This document shows, piece by piece, positions 1-10,649 of a DNA stretch of 58,578 nucleotides. Source of the stretch: Qaidamihabitans albus (GTDB lineage Bacteria > Actinomycetota > Actinomycetes > Mycobacteriales > Pseudonocardiaceae). The position numbers and the translations under genes are program-made. Below the pieces are notes generated by a model, which worked only from the letters and a program-made list of their open reading frames with translations, had not been told where the DNA came from and did no database searches. The DNA lies in the NCBI RefSeq assembly GCF_016464705.1, contig NZ_JAEHOB010000011.1:164042-222619 (forward strand), given 5' to 3'. Position 1 is the stretch's first letter. Every line of letters starts with the position of its first letter.

Positions 1-1
1 G

Positions 2-1117
2 GCGACGCAGAATCCGGACCTGCGCAAGCGCTACACCGGGCAGGCCGAGCACGTCGTCAACTACTTCCGTTTCGTTGCACAGGAGATCCGGGAGTATCTG
101 GCCCAGCTGGGTTTCCGCTCGCTGGACGAGGCGATCGGCCGCGCCGACGTGCTCGACGTCGACGAGGCGGTCGAACACTGGAAGGCGCGCGGCCTCGACC
201 TGGCGCCGGTCTTCGCGATGCCGGCCGAGACGCCGTACGGCGGGGCGCGGCGCAAGGTGCGGGAGCAGGACCACGGCCTGGAACATGCACTCGACCGCAC
301 CCTGATCCAGCTCGCCGAGGCGGCGCTGGAGGATGCGCACCGGGTGAACATCGAGCTTCCGGTACGCAACGTGAACCGCACGGTCGGGACACTGCTCGGT
401 TCGGAGATCACCCGCCGCTACGGCAGCGCGGGTCTGCCGGACGACACGATCCGGGTCCTGCTGACCGGCTCGGCCGGCCAGTCGCTCGGTGCGTTCCTGC
501 CGCCCGGCGTGACGCTGGACCTGGTGGGCGACGCCAACGACTACGTCGGCAAGGGACTCTCCGGTGGGCGGGTCATCGTGCGCCCGCACCCCGACGCGCC
601 CTTCGCCGCCGAGGGTCAGGTGATCGCGGGGAACACGATCGCCTACGGCGCGACGAGCGGTGAGTTGTTCGTCCGTGGCCAGGTGGGCGAGCGGTTCTGT
701 GTCCGCAACTCCGGGGTGATCGCCGTGGCGGAGGGTGTGGGCGACCACGCCTTCGAGTACATGACCGGCGGCCGGGTGGTGGTGCTCGGGCCGACCGGGC
801 GTAACGCGGCGGCCGGCATGTCCGGCGGCATCGCCTACGTGCTCGACCTGGACCGGCGCCAGGTGAACCACGGCATGGTCGACCTGCAGGAGCCGGACGC
901 CGAGGATCTCGCCTGGCTGAAGGAGATCGTGCGGCAGCATCACGACCTGACCCGGTCGGCGGTGGCGGCGTCGCTGCTCGCGGACTGGCCGCGCCGTTCG
1001 GCGGGTTTCACGAAGGTGATGCCGCGCGACTACCAGCGGGCGCTGGAGGCCGCGCGTGCCGCGCGGGCGGCCGGGCGGGACATCGACGAGGCGATCATGG
1101 AGGCGGCTCGTGGCTGA
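2..1117 (+). CDS. gltB: Glutamate synthase large subunit, C-terminal part (cut by window edge)
   Basis: This is the last 371 residues of the alpha subunit of NADPH-dependent glutamate synthase, which makes two glutamates from glutamine and 2-oxoglutarate. The reading frame is open from base 2, so the gene begins before the window. Visible are the end of the FMN/Fe-S synthase domain (ATQNPDLRKRY, then a VVNYF segment) and the complete glycine-rich beta-helix domain, with repeated G-rich turns such as GDANDYVGKGLSGG and GRNAAAGMSGG. It ends EAARG just before gltD, its beta subunit, so the two form an operon. The identification is secure; the amidotransferase and catalytic parts cannot be judged here. 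Confidence 0.96.
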   Translation, partial: ATQNPDLRKRYTGQAEHVVNYFRFVAQEIREYLAQLGFRSLDEAIGRADVLDVDEAVEHWKARGLDLAPVFAMPAETPYGGARRKVREQDHGLEHALDRTLIQLAEAALEDAHRVNIELPVRNVNRTVGTLLGSEITRRYGSAGLPDDTIRVLLTGSAGQSLGAFLPPGVTLDLVGDANDYVGKGLSGGRVIVRPHPDAPFAAEGQVIAGNTIAYGATSGELFVRGQVGERFCVRNSGVIAVAEGVGDHAFEYMTGGRVVVLGPTGRNAAAGMSGGIAYVLDLDRRQVNHGMVDLQEPDAEDLAWLKEIVRQHHDLTRSAVAASLLADWPRRSAGFTKVMPRDYQRALEAARAARAAGRDIDEAIMEAARG

Positions 1118-1194
1118 CAATGGCGGAGCTTGCGGAGCGGTGGCCACGGCCGCCGACCGGGTTGCGGGTGTCCCGCACGGCGCTGGGGCGGCTC

Positions 1195-1203
<9 letters not shown>
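1102..1203. repeat. 17-bp direct repeat spanning the gltB-gltD junction
   Basis: The bases GGCGGCTCGTGGCTGAC occur at 1102-1118, covering the gltB stop, and again at 1187-1203, covering the likely gltD start. The copies are exact and lie 85 bp apart. The 68 bp between them contain a further short repeat (GCGGAGC twice, 9 bp apart). The layout suggests the junction was duplicated when extra sequence was inserted. Confidence 0.85.
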
Positions 1204-4250
<3,047 letters not shown>

Positions 4251-4252
4251 CC

Positions 4253-4345
4253 CTCGTGAGTGCGAACGCGAGTTCCAACTCGCCTGGTCACTCACGACCG
4301 TCGTGAGTGGCTACACGAGTTCTAACTCCGCTGCGCACTCAAGAG
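4253..4345. repeat. Family 2 palindromes, two copies in tandem (A1, A2)
   Basis: Copy A1 (4253-4298) starts CTCGTGAGT and ends ACTCACGAC. Copy A2 (4300-4345) starts GTCGTGAGT and ends ACTCAAGAG. In both, the outer 9-mers begin exactly 37 bp apart, and the centre reads GAGTTCYAACTC. They fill the gap between the convergent ends of aroG and the acyltransferase gene. The right half of A2 forms the last codons and stop of the acyltransferase. Confidence 0.88.
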
Positions 4346-5650
4346 CAGGGCGGCCAATGACTTGGTGACCGCATCGGAGAGCGATCCGATGTCGGGCACC
4401 GCCTCGCCGTTGGCCTGCAGGCCAACGTGCAGCGAGCCGCGGTAGCTCGACACCGCGATGCCAACCGCCTGGTGCGCGGCCAGTGGCACGAACGGGTACA
4501 CCTCGCCAAGCCGCGCGCCGCCGAAGGACATCGGGACGCCCGGCAGTGGCACGTTCGTCACGACGGTGTCGAACAGCAGCGTCGCGGCCCGGCCCGCGGC
4601 CTTCGTGGCCAGCCGGTGCACCCCGCTCGGCACGCGATTGGCCAGGATGGGCAGGGCCCCCGGGCCGCGCGCGGGCCCGGCCTTCTTGTTGCGGTCCATG
4701 CCCCGCCGCACCGAGTGCAGCCGCGCGGCCGGATCGTCCAGCTCGACGGGCAGATCGCACAGGTAGCCGGAGAGCACGTTGCCGTCTCGCCCTGCCTCGC
4801 GCCCGCGCATGCTCACCGGCACCAGCGCGCGCAGCGGCCGCGCGTCGGCCCGCCGGCCACGGTTGATCATCCATTCGCGCAGCGCGCCGGCCAGCACCGC
4901 GAGCACCACGTCGTTGTTCGTGCCGCCGAGTGACCTGCGGATCCACCGGACGTCGGCGGCGTCCATCCGGACGAAGCCGAGCCGCCTGCTGGGTGAGTTG
5001 ACCGTGGCGGTCGGCGACACCGGGTACGGCCGGGCCGCCCGCAGCACCGCGCTCGCGATACCGGCGGACTGGGTGGCCTGCCCGATCGCGGCGCTCGCCC
5101 CGTGACAGAGCGCGTCGAACGGCGATCTCGTGGGCCCGGCGGCCTCGTGCCGCGTGGATGCGCGCTGGGCGGGCACCGAGACGTCGTCCAGCAGCCCGAA
5201 CGCGATCTCCACGGCGCCCTGGCCGTCGGTGAGCGCGTGATGGAACTTCAGCAACAGCGCGAACTCGCCACCGGGCAGGCCGGTGACGAGCTGCATGTTC
5301 CAGAGTGGGGCACGGACGTCGAGGGGCTGGGCGATCCAGTCCGACGCGAACTCGGCGAGCGGATCGGCCTGGTAGAGGTCGGGAAGGCGGTGCACGCCGA
5401 TGTGCCGGTGCACCGCGAAGCCGGGATCCTCCTCCCACTGCGCGCCGCCGAGCGGGTGCCAGCTCGACCGGACCCGCATGCGCAGCTTGGGAATCCGGGC
5501 GGCGCGGTCGGCGAGCAGTGTGGCGAGCCGTTCGGGCCGCACCGGTTCGCTCGGCCGGAAGGTCACCACGGCGCCCATGTGCATGGGCGTCGTCTCTCCT
5601 TCCAGGCAGAGGAAGGCGACGTCCAGCGCGCTGAGGGAATCCAGTGGCAT
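4322..5650 (-). CDS. Wax ester synthase/diacylglycerol acyltransferase (WS/DGAT)
   Basis: This 442-residue protein belongs to the bacterial WS/DGAT family, which transfers acyl-CoA to long-chain alcohols or diacylglycerol to make wax esters and triacylglycerol storage lipid. The catalytic motif HHALTDG lies at residues 137-143 (HHxxxDG), the PLW motif at 115-117, and a later NNDVVLA motif completes the pattern. The start MPLDSLSALD has GGAGG six bases upstream; an open frame continues to 5716 without ribosome-binding site support. The final residues (SAQRS) and stop fall inside a family 2 repeat, so the C-terminus may have been trimmed or replaced. Substrate preference cannot be read. Confidence 0.93.
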   Translation of the reverse strand: MPLDSLSALDVAFLCLEGETTPMHMGAVVTFRPSEPVRPERLATLLADRAARIPKLRMRVRSSWHPLGGAQWEEDPGFAVHRHIGVHRLPDLYQADPLAEFASDWIAQPLDVRAPLWNMQLVTGLPGGEFALLLKFHHALTDGQGAVEIAFGLLDDVSVPAQRASTRHEAAGPTRSPFDALCHGASAAIGQATQSAGIASAVLRAARPYPVSPTATVNSPSRRLGFVRMDAADVRWIRRSLGGTNNDVVLAVLAGALREWMINRGRRADARPLRALVPVSMRGREAGRDGNVLSGYLCDLPVELDDPAARLHSVRRGMDRNKKAGPARGPGALPILANRVPSGVHRLATKAAGRAATLLFDTVVTNVPLPGVPMSFGGARLGEVYPFVPLAAHQAVGIAVSSYRGSLHVGLQANGEAVPDIGSLSDAVTKSLAALLLSAQRS

Positions 5651-5816
5651 CGGCGGCCTCCAGGTGCTGATTGCGTCGTCGGCGGCGATCTCCACTGCAG
5701 CAGTCAGACATGACACACGCGTGGTCGGGGTGTTACCGCCCCGCTAATCCTTCCCGGCCCCGCCTCGATGCCGAACAGCGGAGACAGGGATTCATCCGAT
5801 CGAGCCGTCAGCACCC

Positions 5817-6326
5817 TCAGCGGACGGCTCTGGCGAACGCCTGGTACACCTCGGAGCCGAGCAGAACGAACCAGACGTCGTTCACGGTGGAGGCGGTCTC
5901 CCGGACCGACGTTACGGCGATCTCCGCCGCACTGTCGAGTGGCCACCCGTACACCCCGGCGGACACCGCGGGGAACGCGACGGTGCCCGCGCCGAGCTCG
6001 TCGGCGACGCGCAGGGACTCGCGGTAGCAGGACGCGAGCAGGTGCGAGCGGTCCTCGGACTTCGCGTACAAGGGGCCGACCGTGTGGATCACCCAGCGCG
6101 CCGGGAGGCGCCCCGCGGTGGTCGGCACCGCCTGCCCGACCGGCAGGCCGTCCGGATACGTCGTCTCGCGCAGCCTGCGACATTCGGCGAGGATGTCCGG
6201 TCCGCCGGCCCGGTGGATCGCGCCGTCGACACCGCCGCCGCCGAGCAACCTGGAGTTGGCCGCGTTGACGACCGCGTCGACCCGCTGTTCGGTGATGTCG
6301 CCCTGGACCAGCCGGATATCGGTCAT
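5817..6326 (-). CDS. Macro-domain protein, O-acetyl-ADP-ribose deacetylase type
   Basis: This 169-residue protein is a single macro domain. These domains bind ADP-ribose and remove acetyl or ADP-ribosyl groups. The start IRLVQGDIT, the block VDAVVNAANSRLLGGGGVDGAIH and the later FPAVSAGVYGWP are the ADP-ribose phosphate-binding loops of the MacroD/YmdB class. Its ATG overlaps the pknL stop by four bases (ATGA), so it is translationally coupled to the kinase gene on the same strand. A role in signalling or stress is an inference from that coupling. The 166 bp downstream, to the acyltransferase start, hold no further gene. Confidence 0.94.
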   Translation of the reverse strand: MTDIRLVQGDITEQRVDAVVNAANSRLLGGGGVDGAIHRAGGPDILAECRRLRETTYPDGLPVGQAVPTTAGRLPARWVIHTVGPLYAKSEDRSHLLASCYRESLRVADELGAGTVAFPAVSAGVYGWPLDSAAEIAVTSVRETASTVNDVWFVLLGSEVYQAFARAVR

Positions 6327-8374
6327 GGCACGATTGTCAGGTTCACCGCGCTGCCGCGCTGCACGCGCTCGCCCGGCCCCGGATCCTGGCCGACGACGAA
6401 GCTGAAACGCCCGCGCTGGTTCTCGGTGCCCTGCGCCGAAAGGCCCGCGTCGGACAGCAGCTGCACCGCGTCCTGGAGCGGCCTGCCGATGACCGAGGGC
6501 ACCTCGACCGCGTTGGAGATGTAGACGCCGACCCGGCTGCCCGCCTCGGGCGTCGCACCCGCGTCCGGCTCGGTGCGGGTCACGCTGCCCGCGGGGACGT
6601 CGGCGGCGAACTCCTCCCCGGCGTCGAAAGGTTCGAACCCGGCGTCGCTGAGCGCCTGGAACGCCTCGTCGCGGCTCTTGCCCTTGAGCGAGGGGACCGG
6701 CGTCGGCGGCGGCCCCTTGGACACCACGATCGTCACCCGGTCCCCGACGTTCGCCTCACTGCCGGGCTGCGGCGTCACCGTGACCACCGCGCCCTCCGCG
6801 ACCTCGTTGCTGAACTCGTCGGCCCCCGGGTCACGTACCGGCTCCAGCTCGACATCGCGGATCGCCGCCTCGGCCTGTGCGACGGAGACGCCGGGCGAGA
6901 TGTCCGGGACGACGGGCTTCCCGAGCGAGAGCACCACCCGTACCACCCCGCCGACCAGCGCGTCGGAGCCGCTGACCGGATCGGTCCTGATCACGGTGCC
7001 CGACGGCGCGGTGTTGTGCCGTTCCTGGACGAACTCCGGCACCAGCTCGACGTCGCTTATCGTCTGCTCGGCCGTTGTCCGGTCCATGCCCGTGACCTGC
7101 GGAACGGTCACCCAGCGGCCGCCCGAGAACCACCACGCCGCGGTGCCGATGGCGCCGGCGACGAGCAGCCCGACCAGCGCCAGGGCGGCGATCCGGAGGC
7201 GCCGGCGGGGTGGCCGCGCTGCGCCGGCCGGCCGGCCGTGCGGCGGGGTGGGTGGATCAGTGGGTCCGGGTGCCGCCGCAGGGGGCTCGCCCATGGCGGT
7301 GCGCGGCAGTGCCTGCGTACCGCGGGGCCCCGCAGGCGCATGCTGCACGGCGGTCACCGCCTGCATGGCGGGCACGGTCCGCTCGGCATCGGTCAGCTCG
7401 CCGATCCCGGCGGCCCCGGCGAGCACCGTGGGACCGGAACCACTGCCCGCGGCGTCTTCGGCCGGCACGGCGGGCACGGGCACGGCCGCCGGTGCGATGC
7501 CGAGCCGCGTGCGGACCTCGTCGAGCTCGGCGAGGAACTCGCCCGCGTTGGCGGGCCTGGCCTCCGGGGCCCGCCGGGTCGCGCGGAGCGCCAGCTCGTC
7601 GAGCGCGGGCGGCAGGTCACGCCTGGCCTCGCTCGGCGCGGGCACGTCGTCGTTCACGTGCCGGTACGCCACGGACAGTGCGGTGTCGCCGGTGTAGGGC
7701 ACCTGGCCGGTGAGCATCTCGTAGAGCAGGATCCCGGCCGAGTAGACGTCACCGCGCTCGCTGGCCGAGCCGGTGGTCACCTGCTCGGGCGAGAGGTAGG
7801 CGACGGTGCCGAGGATGATGTTCGCGCTCGTGGTGCTCGCGCTCGCGACCGCCCGCACCAGGCCGAAGTCGCCGACCTTGACGACGCCACCCGCGGCGTT
7901 GCCGCCGCGGCCGATGAGCACGTTCTCCGGTTTGACATCGCGGTGCACCAGGCCCTCGGCGTGTGCGGCGGCCAGCGCGGACAGCACGTGCCCGGCGATG
8001 GTGAGCGCCACCGGGAGGTCCAGCGCGCCGCGCTGGTCGATCAGGTCCCGCAGGGTGCCGCCGTCGACGAGCTCGAGCACGAGGAACGCGCGGCCGCCGT
8101 CCGGGCCCGCCGAGGTGTCGAAGCCCTGGTCGTGCACGGCCACCACATGCGGATGGTGCAGCCGGGCGGCGGAGCGGGCCTCCCATTCGAACCGGTCGAC
8201 GAACGAGCGGTCGTCGGCGAAGCGGGGGTCCATGATCTTGATGGCGACCGGCCGGTCCAGCCTGGTGTCGACGCCCCGGTACACCGAGGACATGCCGCCC
8301 CTGGCGAGCAGCCGGTCGACCCGGTACCGGCGGTCGAGCAGCGCGCCAACCAGACTGTGGTCCGTGCGTGTCAC
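6323..8374 (-). CDS. pknL: PknL-like serine/threonine protein kinase with four PASTA repeats
   Basis: This 683-residue membrane kinase has an N-terminal cytosolic kinase domain: catalytic Lys46 (AIK), HRDVKPEN at 144-151, DFG at 169-171 and activation-loop threonines near 181-182. A Pro-rich linker and one membrane helix (ALALVGLLVAGAIGTAAWW) follow. The outside part carries four PASTA repeats, domains known to bind muropeptides or lipid II. The kinase sequence and the divergent Rv2175c-type gene make it the positional match of mycobacterial pknL, which has no PASTA repeats. The GTG at 8374 follows TACTAT by 8 nt; the longer open frame has no start support. The stop overlaps the macro-domain gene. 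Confidence 0.94.
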   Translation of the reverse strand: MTRTDHSLVGALLDRRYRVDRLLARGGMSSVYRGVDTRLDRPVAIKIMDPRFADDRSFVDRFEWEARSAARLHHPHVVAVHDQGFDTSAGPDGGRAFLVLELVDGGTLRDLIDQRGALDLPVALTIAGHVLSALAAAHAEGLVHRDVKPENVLIGRGGNAAGGVVKVGDFGLVRAVASASTTSANIILGTVAYLSPEQVTTGSASERGDVYSAGILLYEMLTGQVPYTGDTALSVAYRHVNDDVPAPSEARRDLPPALDELALRATRRAPEARPANAGEFLAELDEVRTRLGIAPAAVPVPAVPAEDAAGSGSGPTVLAGAAGIGELTDAERTVPAMQAVTAVQHAPAGPRGTQALPRTAMGEPPAAAPGPTDPPTPPHGRPAGAARPPRRRLRIAALALVGLLVAGAIGTAAWWFSGGRWVTVPQVTGMDRTTAEQTISDVELVPEFVQERHNTAPSGTVIRTDPVSGSDALVGGVVRVVLSLGKPVVPDISPGVSVAQAEAAIRDVELEPVRDPGADEFSNEVAEGAVVTVTPQPGSEANVGDRVTIVVSKGPPPTPVPSLKGKSRDEAFQALSDAGFEPFDAGEEFAADVPAGSVTRTEPDAGATPEAGSRVGVYISNAVEVPSVIGRPLQDAVQLLSDAGLSAQGTENQRGRFSFVVGQDPGPGERVQRGSAVNLTIVP

Positions 8375-8382
8375 AGCACTCG

Positions 8383-8388
8383 ATAGTA
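8383..8388 (-). promoter_or_regulatory. -10 element for leaderless pknL
   Basis: On the minus strand TACTAT ends 8 nt before the GTG at 8374. This is the leaderless spacing seen at several other genes in this window. Confidence 0.45.
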
Positions 8389-8507
8389 CGGACGCGGGCC
8401 CGCTCGGTGGACCCGACCTGGCCACCGCACGGGTACCGAGAGTGTCACCGTTACGCCATTGGAGCGGTTCTGCTCGGAAACTCCCTGTTTGTGGCAAGGT
8501 GAGGGGC

Positions 8508-8876
8508 GTGAGTGCGATCCCAGTCGCTGACGACGTGCTTGACGCGGACGTCGCTGTGCTCCCGCTCGCGGAGGTGGCGCGTGTGCTCGGGCTGTCGGCC
8601 AACAAAGTGCGACAGATGCTGCGGGACGGTCAGCTGATCGCGGTCCGCCGAGACGGCGATCTGCACGTTCCCGCCGATTTCCTGGCCAACGGGGCGGTGA
8701 TCAAGGGGCTCGGCGGCACGATCACGGTGCTGGCGGACTCCGGGTTCACCCGCACGGAGATGTTGCGGTGGCTCTTCTCCAAGGACGAGTCGCTGCCCGG
8801 TGTCACGCCCATCAACGCGCTGCGTACCAGCCACGGCACGGAGGTCAAGCGGCGCGCGCAGGCGATGGCCTTCTAG
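8508..8876 (+). CDS. Rv2175c-family DNA-binding protein, probable PknL substrate
   Basis: This 122-residue protein has a winged-helix/MerR-like DNA-binding segment near the N-terminus (LPLAEVARVLGLSANKVRQML) and a conserved C-terminal half (LADSGFTRTEMLRWLFS). It matches mycobacterial Rv2175c, which is phosphorylated by PknL and loses DNA binding as a result. The divergent placement next to pknL is conserved. The GTG start is preceded by AAGGTGAGGGG. The N-terminus is shorter than in M. tuberculosis, where the main phosphothreonine lies, so phosphorylation here may be at another site. Its 3' end overlaps the convergent MFS gene by 32 bp. Confidence 0.92.
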   Translation: MSAIPVADDVLDADVAVLPLAEVARVLGLSANKVRQMLRDGQLIAVRRDGDLHVPADFLANGAVIKGLGGTITVLADSGFTRTEMLRWLFSKDESLPGVTPINALRTSHGTEVKRRAQAMAF

Positions 8877-10017
8877 ACCGCACGGCGAGGTAGGCCAGCG
8901 CGGCCAGCCCTTCGGTTCCGGCCGCCACGAGCAGGCAGCCCGGCACCGACCACGCCGCCAGCGGTCCCGCCAGGGCGGTGCCCGCCGCGAACCCGGTGAT
9001 CTTCAGGCTGGTACCGGTGGTGAACACCTGCGCGCGTGCGCCCTCGGGAGCCTCCCGGTGCCGGATCGCGAACAGCGCGGTGAGCTGAGGTCCGTCGCCG
9101 AGCCCGGCGAGGGCGACCGCCGCGATGGCCGACGCGGGAGTCTGCACCAGCGCAGCGGTCAGCATTGCCGCGCCGAGTACCAGCGTGCTGGCCAGCACTG
9201 TCGCGTCCGGGCGCAGCAGCGACGGCTTGCGGGCCAGTGCGGCGTTCGCCAGCAGTGATGCTCCCGCGAGCACCGACAGCAGCAGTGCCCCGGTGCCCGC
9301 GTCGCCGAAGTGCCGCAGGCCGAGCAGCGGGCAGCACACCGTCAGCATGCCGACGCCCACGTACGACACCACCGTCGCCGTCGTGGCCCGTAACAGCGAC
9401 CGGCTCGCCGCGATCGCGCGGAACCCCGCCAGCAGGCCGCGTTTCGCCCCGGCGGGCGGCCGGGCGGGCAGCCGCCACGCGACCGGCACGGCGGCGGCGA
9501 CCAGTACGGCGGACCCGAGCACGGCGGCCGGGGCGCCGAGCGCCGCGGCCAGCAGGCCTGCCAGGGCGGGACCGGTGAGACTCGCGGCGCCGAAGGTCAC
9601 CGCGTCAAGGCCGCTGGCTCTGGCGAACCGGGCGCCTCGCACGACCTGCGGCAGCTGAGCCGTCCAGCCCCCGGACAGCGCGGGGTTCAGCAGACCGGTC
9701 AACGCGGCCACGGCCAGCACCGGCGCCGTGGCGGCACGGCCGGTCGTCACCACGAGCACGCACAGCCCGGCCGCGTAGCCCGCGAGTGCCACGGCGAGCC
9801 ACCCGCCGGGCCGTGGGCTGCGGTCGAGCAGCGCGCCGAGCGCAGGTCCGCCGAGCGCGGACGAGATCGTCAGCCCGGTCAGCAGCGCGGCGCCGGTCTC
9901 CACCGAGCCCGTCGCCGCCAGCCCCAGTACCAGCAGGGCCGGTCCGGACATCTCGTCGCCGGTACGGGCGAAGGCCGCGCCCGTGAGGTAGCGGCCCAGG
10001 CTGTAACGGTTTGTCAC
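8845..10017 (-). CDS. MFS transporter, 12-helix exporter-like
   Basis: This 390-residue protein is a run of hydrophobic helices with the MFS pattern, including LGALLDRSPRPGGWL in the first cytoplasmic loop. It probably exports a small molecule using the proton gradient, but the substrate cannot be read. The GTG at 10017 gives the natural start TNRYSLGRYLTGAAFARTGDEMSG, and TAACGT ends 7 nt upstream of it, so the transcript may be leaderless. The frame stays open far upstream, but that stretch is the shadow of the divergent CGNR gene. The starts of the two genes are 23 bp apart, which suggests joint control. Confidence 0.88.
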   Translation of the reverse strand: MTNRYSLGRYLTGAAFARTGDEMSGPALLVLGLAATGSVETGAALLTGLTISSALGGPALGALLDRSPRPGGWLAVALAGYAAGLCVLVVTTGRAATAPVLAVAALTGLLNPALSGGWTAQLPQVVRGARFARASGLDAVTFGAASLTGPALAGLLAAALGAPAAVLGSAVLVAAAVPVAWRLPARPPAGAKRGLLAGFRAIAASRSLLRATTATVVSYVGVGMLTVCCPLLGLRHFGDAGTGALLLSVLAGASLLANAALARKPSLLRPDATVLASTLVLGAAMLTAALVQTPASAIAAVALAGLGDGPQLTALFAIRHREAPEGARAQVFTTGTSLKITGFAAGTALAGPLAAWSVPGCLLVAAGTEGLAALAYLAVRSRRPSPARAA

Positions 10018-10034
10018 CCATGAGACGTTACACT
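10003..10034. promoter_or_regulatory. Overlapping divergent -10 boxes between MFS and CGNR genes
   Basis: The minus-strand hexamer TAACGT occupies 10025-10030, 7 nt before the MFS GTG. The plus-strand hexamer TACACT occupies 10029-10034, 6 nt before the CGNR ATG. They share two bases, so polymerase could use only one at a time. An inverted repeat TGTAACG/CGTTACA has arms at 10002-10008 and 10026-10032 and could be an operator. Confidence 0.5.
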
Positions 10035-10040
10035 GTGGGC

Positions 10041-10595
10041 ATGTCGTATGCGAACGAATTCCTGCCCGGCCGGTCGGCGCGTGCCGCCGCGGAGCGGGCC
10101 GCCGACCTGGTGGAAGTGCTGCTGCGGGAGTCGGCGGATACAGCCGACATCGCCAGGGTGTTGCTTGCGCATGGCGAGAATGAGCCGCTCGGTCTGACCG
10201 CGGCTGACGTGCCGGAGATGCGGGAGGTCGCGGGTGCGCTGTACGACGTGTTCGCCGCGGCGACGACCGGCGCCGCGGCGGATCGGCTGAACGAGTTGCT
10301 CGCCCGGCACGCGCATCCGCCCCGGCTGACCACGCACGGTGGGGAGCATGCCTGGCACCTGCACGTCGACAGCCGGGACGACGCGCCGTGGGGCGAGTGG
10401 CTGCTGACCTCGTCCTGCCTCGCGCTGGCGGTCCTGCTTGCCGACCGGCAACGTCCACCGGGTGGGGTGTGCGCCTCCCCGGCGTGCCGCAGGCCGTTCG
10501 CCGATGCCGGCGGTGGAAGCCCGCGCCGCTACTGCTCGACCCGGTGTGCGACCCGGGAACGCGTGGCCGCGCACCGCCGGGCGCGGCCACGGTGA
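10041..10595 (+). CDS. CGNR zinc-finger protein (ABATE domain)
   Basis: This 184-residue protein has the two parts of the actinobacterial ABATE-CGNR family. A helical N-terminal domain is followed by a C-terminal zinc-binding segment with four cysteines (CASPACRRPF, then RRYCSTRCATRERVAAHR). The CGNR class takes its name from a motif that reads CATR here. Members are presumed stress-linked transcription regulators, but direct evidence is sparse. The ATG follows TACACT by 6 nt, and the promoter overlaps that of the divergent MFS gene, so this protein is a candidate regulator of that transporter. A perfect hairpin begins right after the stop codon. Confidence 0.9.
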   Translation: MSYANEFLPGRSARAAAERAADLVEVLLRESADTADIARVLLAHGENEPLGLTAADVPEMREVAGALYDVFAAATTGAAADRLNELLARHAHPPRLTTHGGEHAWHLHVDSRDDAPWGEWLLTSSCLALAVLLADRQRPPGGVCASPACRRPFADAGGGSPRRYCSTRCATRERVAAHRRARPR

Positions 10596-10630
10596 ACGGC
10601 CGCCCCACGGAGGTGCCGTGGGGCGGCCGT
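10596..10630. terminator. Hairpin terminator between convergent CGNR and cutinase genes
   Basis: ACGGCCGCCCCACGG (10596-10610) pairs perfectly with CCGTGGGGCGGCCGT (10616-10630) across a 5-nt loop. It starts one base after the CGNR stop and ends 20 bp before the stop of the convergent cutinase gene. There is no T tract, as is usual in actinobacteria. It can serve both strands. Confidence 0.8.
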
Positions 10631-10649
10631 TCGATCGGAACGCGGCCGG

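Noticed and set aside
6648-6660. tRNA T-loop-like GGTTCGAACCC
   Set aside because: It lies inside the third PASTA repeat of the kinase gene in an unbroken frame, and no acceptor stem or anticodon arm surrounds it. A similar sequence in the Hsp70 gene (near 32801) is likewise coding.
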